From contig CM055100.1 in NCBI GenBank assembly GCA_029204225.1, positions 27,916,649 through 27,980,648 of the forward strand: 64,000 nt of DNA, in the 5' to 3' direction. This DNA comes from Diphasiastrum complanatum (taxonomy: Eukaryota; Streptophyta; Lycopodiopsida; Lycopodiales; Lycopodiaceae). This document shows, piece after piece, positions 63,387 to 64,000 of this stretch. A program made the translations under genes and the position numbers. Under the pieces are notes generated by a model. That model had not been told where the DNA came from. It saw only the letters and a program-made list of their open reading frames with translations, and did no database searches. The first letter of the stretch is position 1. Each line of letters begins with the position of its first letter.

Positions 63387-63396
63387 AAGAGGGAGG
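63387..63396 (+). other. Polypurine tract
   Basis: AAGAGGGAGG just before the LTR start TGAAG at 63397. Confidence 0.85.
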
Positions 63397-64000
63397 TGAA
63401 GAAATCTTCTATGTTTCTATTTTTAAAGCCTTAGTATTTTTCTTTGCATTTTTAGACTACTGCAGTTTTGAACTAATTTTTGCACAGTTTGCATTTTTTG
63501 CACATTCCCGAAAAAGTCGACAATAAGCCTATTTTAACTTAGTATCAATTTTCTGAAGACCTTTGCATTCTTCGAGTTTTTCGGGACTCAACCGAAGACT
63601 CCGACACCAACGAATTGCCAAGCCAAAGTCTCTGACGCCAACAAATTGCCAATCCATCGACTCCGCTGAAGTCCCCGACATCAACAAATTGCCAAAGGCA
63701 CCAATATATCCGAAGTCATCGAAGTTCTCGACAAACGTCGAATGAGTCGATTTTGAGATCTAGGCTCAACAAGCGTGACAGCTTGAATGTCACGACTCAG
63801 CCGTTAAGTCACGTAGCTGAAGCAAAGTACAAACGCACATAGTTAGTTGATGTTTTAACTTAAACTATCTTGTAATGCTTAGCTAATCAGATCTTGTAAT
63901 CAGAACCCGCAGGATATATATTGGAGATCGGATACAGACATTGTAAAGATGCAAGCATGTATGTGAAAGATAGTGGACGAGTGTTAGTCATGCAGTAGTA
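63397..64000 (+). repeat. Copia 3' LTR, runs off the window
   Basis: Begins TGAAGAAATC. Contains degenerate cgaagtccccgacatcaacaaattgcc-like repeats at 63600-63700 and TATATATTGG near 63915. End not in window. Confidence 0.8.

Overview
The window is nuclear DNA of a land plant, probably one with a large, repeat-rich genome. The evidence is a spliced plant-type choline-phosphate cytidylyltransferase gene, plant-type Copia primer sites (TGGTATCAGAGC), Tat/Athila-like Gypsy primer sites (TGGCGTCGTTGCCG) and a plant PDR-type ABCG fragment. I cannot name the species; a fern or gymnosperm is only a guess from the abundance of old, decayed LTR elements. Almost everything outside two low-copy regions is LTR retrotransposon in several states: full-length but mutated, internally deleted, nested, solo LTR, or truncated.

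Layout. 0.5-7.35 kb, minus strand: five exons of the cytidylyltransferase gene, whose third intron is about 5.6 kb and holds a Gypsy integrase remnant, a Copia-like LTR and a 734-bp tandem array with one inverted segment. 8.7-9.45 kb: decayed endonuclease/exonuclease/phosphatase domain, probably from a Helentron-type Helitron. 9.7-15.3 kb, minus strand: the end of an ABCG transporter pseudogene fused to a Gypsy polymerase, whose reverse transcriptase is split by a nested plus-strand Copia element (10477-13847). 16.7-17.9 kb: duplicated Gypsy 3' ends. 19780-20159: a 380-bp miniature LTR element whose LTRs each carry a tRNA-like unit with A and B boxes. 20.3-21.7 kb: Tat/Athila-like leader and LTR. 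23805-24981: solo LTR with ATTAG target duplication. 25.4-27.5 kb: decayed Copia gag. 28-31 kb: AT-rich, repeat-poor DNA with a small minisatellite. 31.2-34.2 kb: Copia element lacking its reverse transcriptase. 34.2-36.95 kb: minus-strand Copia lacking most of pol. 38544-44568: full-length but frameshifted Copia with GACCT duplication. 45.0-46.54 kb: minus-strand Copia gag and 5' LTR. 46.8-48.24 kb: intronless ankyrin-repeat gene or pseudogene. 49.2-53.1 kb: three related long LTRs in mixed orientation. 53110-53425: foldback element. 53.5-55.0 kb: minus-strand Gypsy pol. 55.5-60.9 kb: Gypsy gag/protease split by a nested Copia (55836-59884, ACTTC duplication). 61-62.4 kb: another Tat/Athila-like leader. 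62.9-64 kb: Copia RNase H and 3' LTR running off the end.

Functionally, only the cytidylyltransferase gene looks intact in what is visible; its 3' exons would lie beyond position 1. The ankyrin locus may be a gene or a recent pseudogene. None of the retroelements has an intact set of open frames. The most unusual object is the miniature LTR element at 19.8-20.2 kb, whose structure suggests RNA polymerase III transcription from LTR-borne tRNA-like promoters, analogous to the 5S-bearing Cassandra elements.
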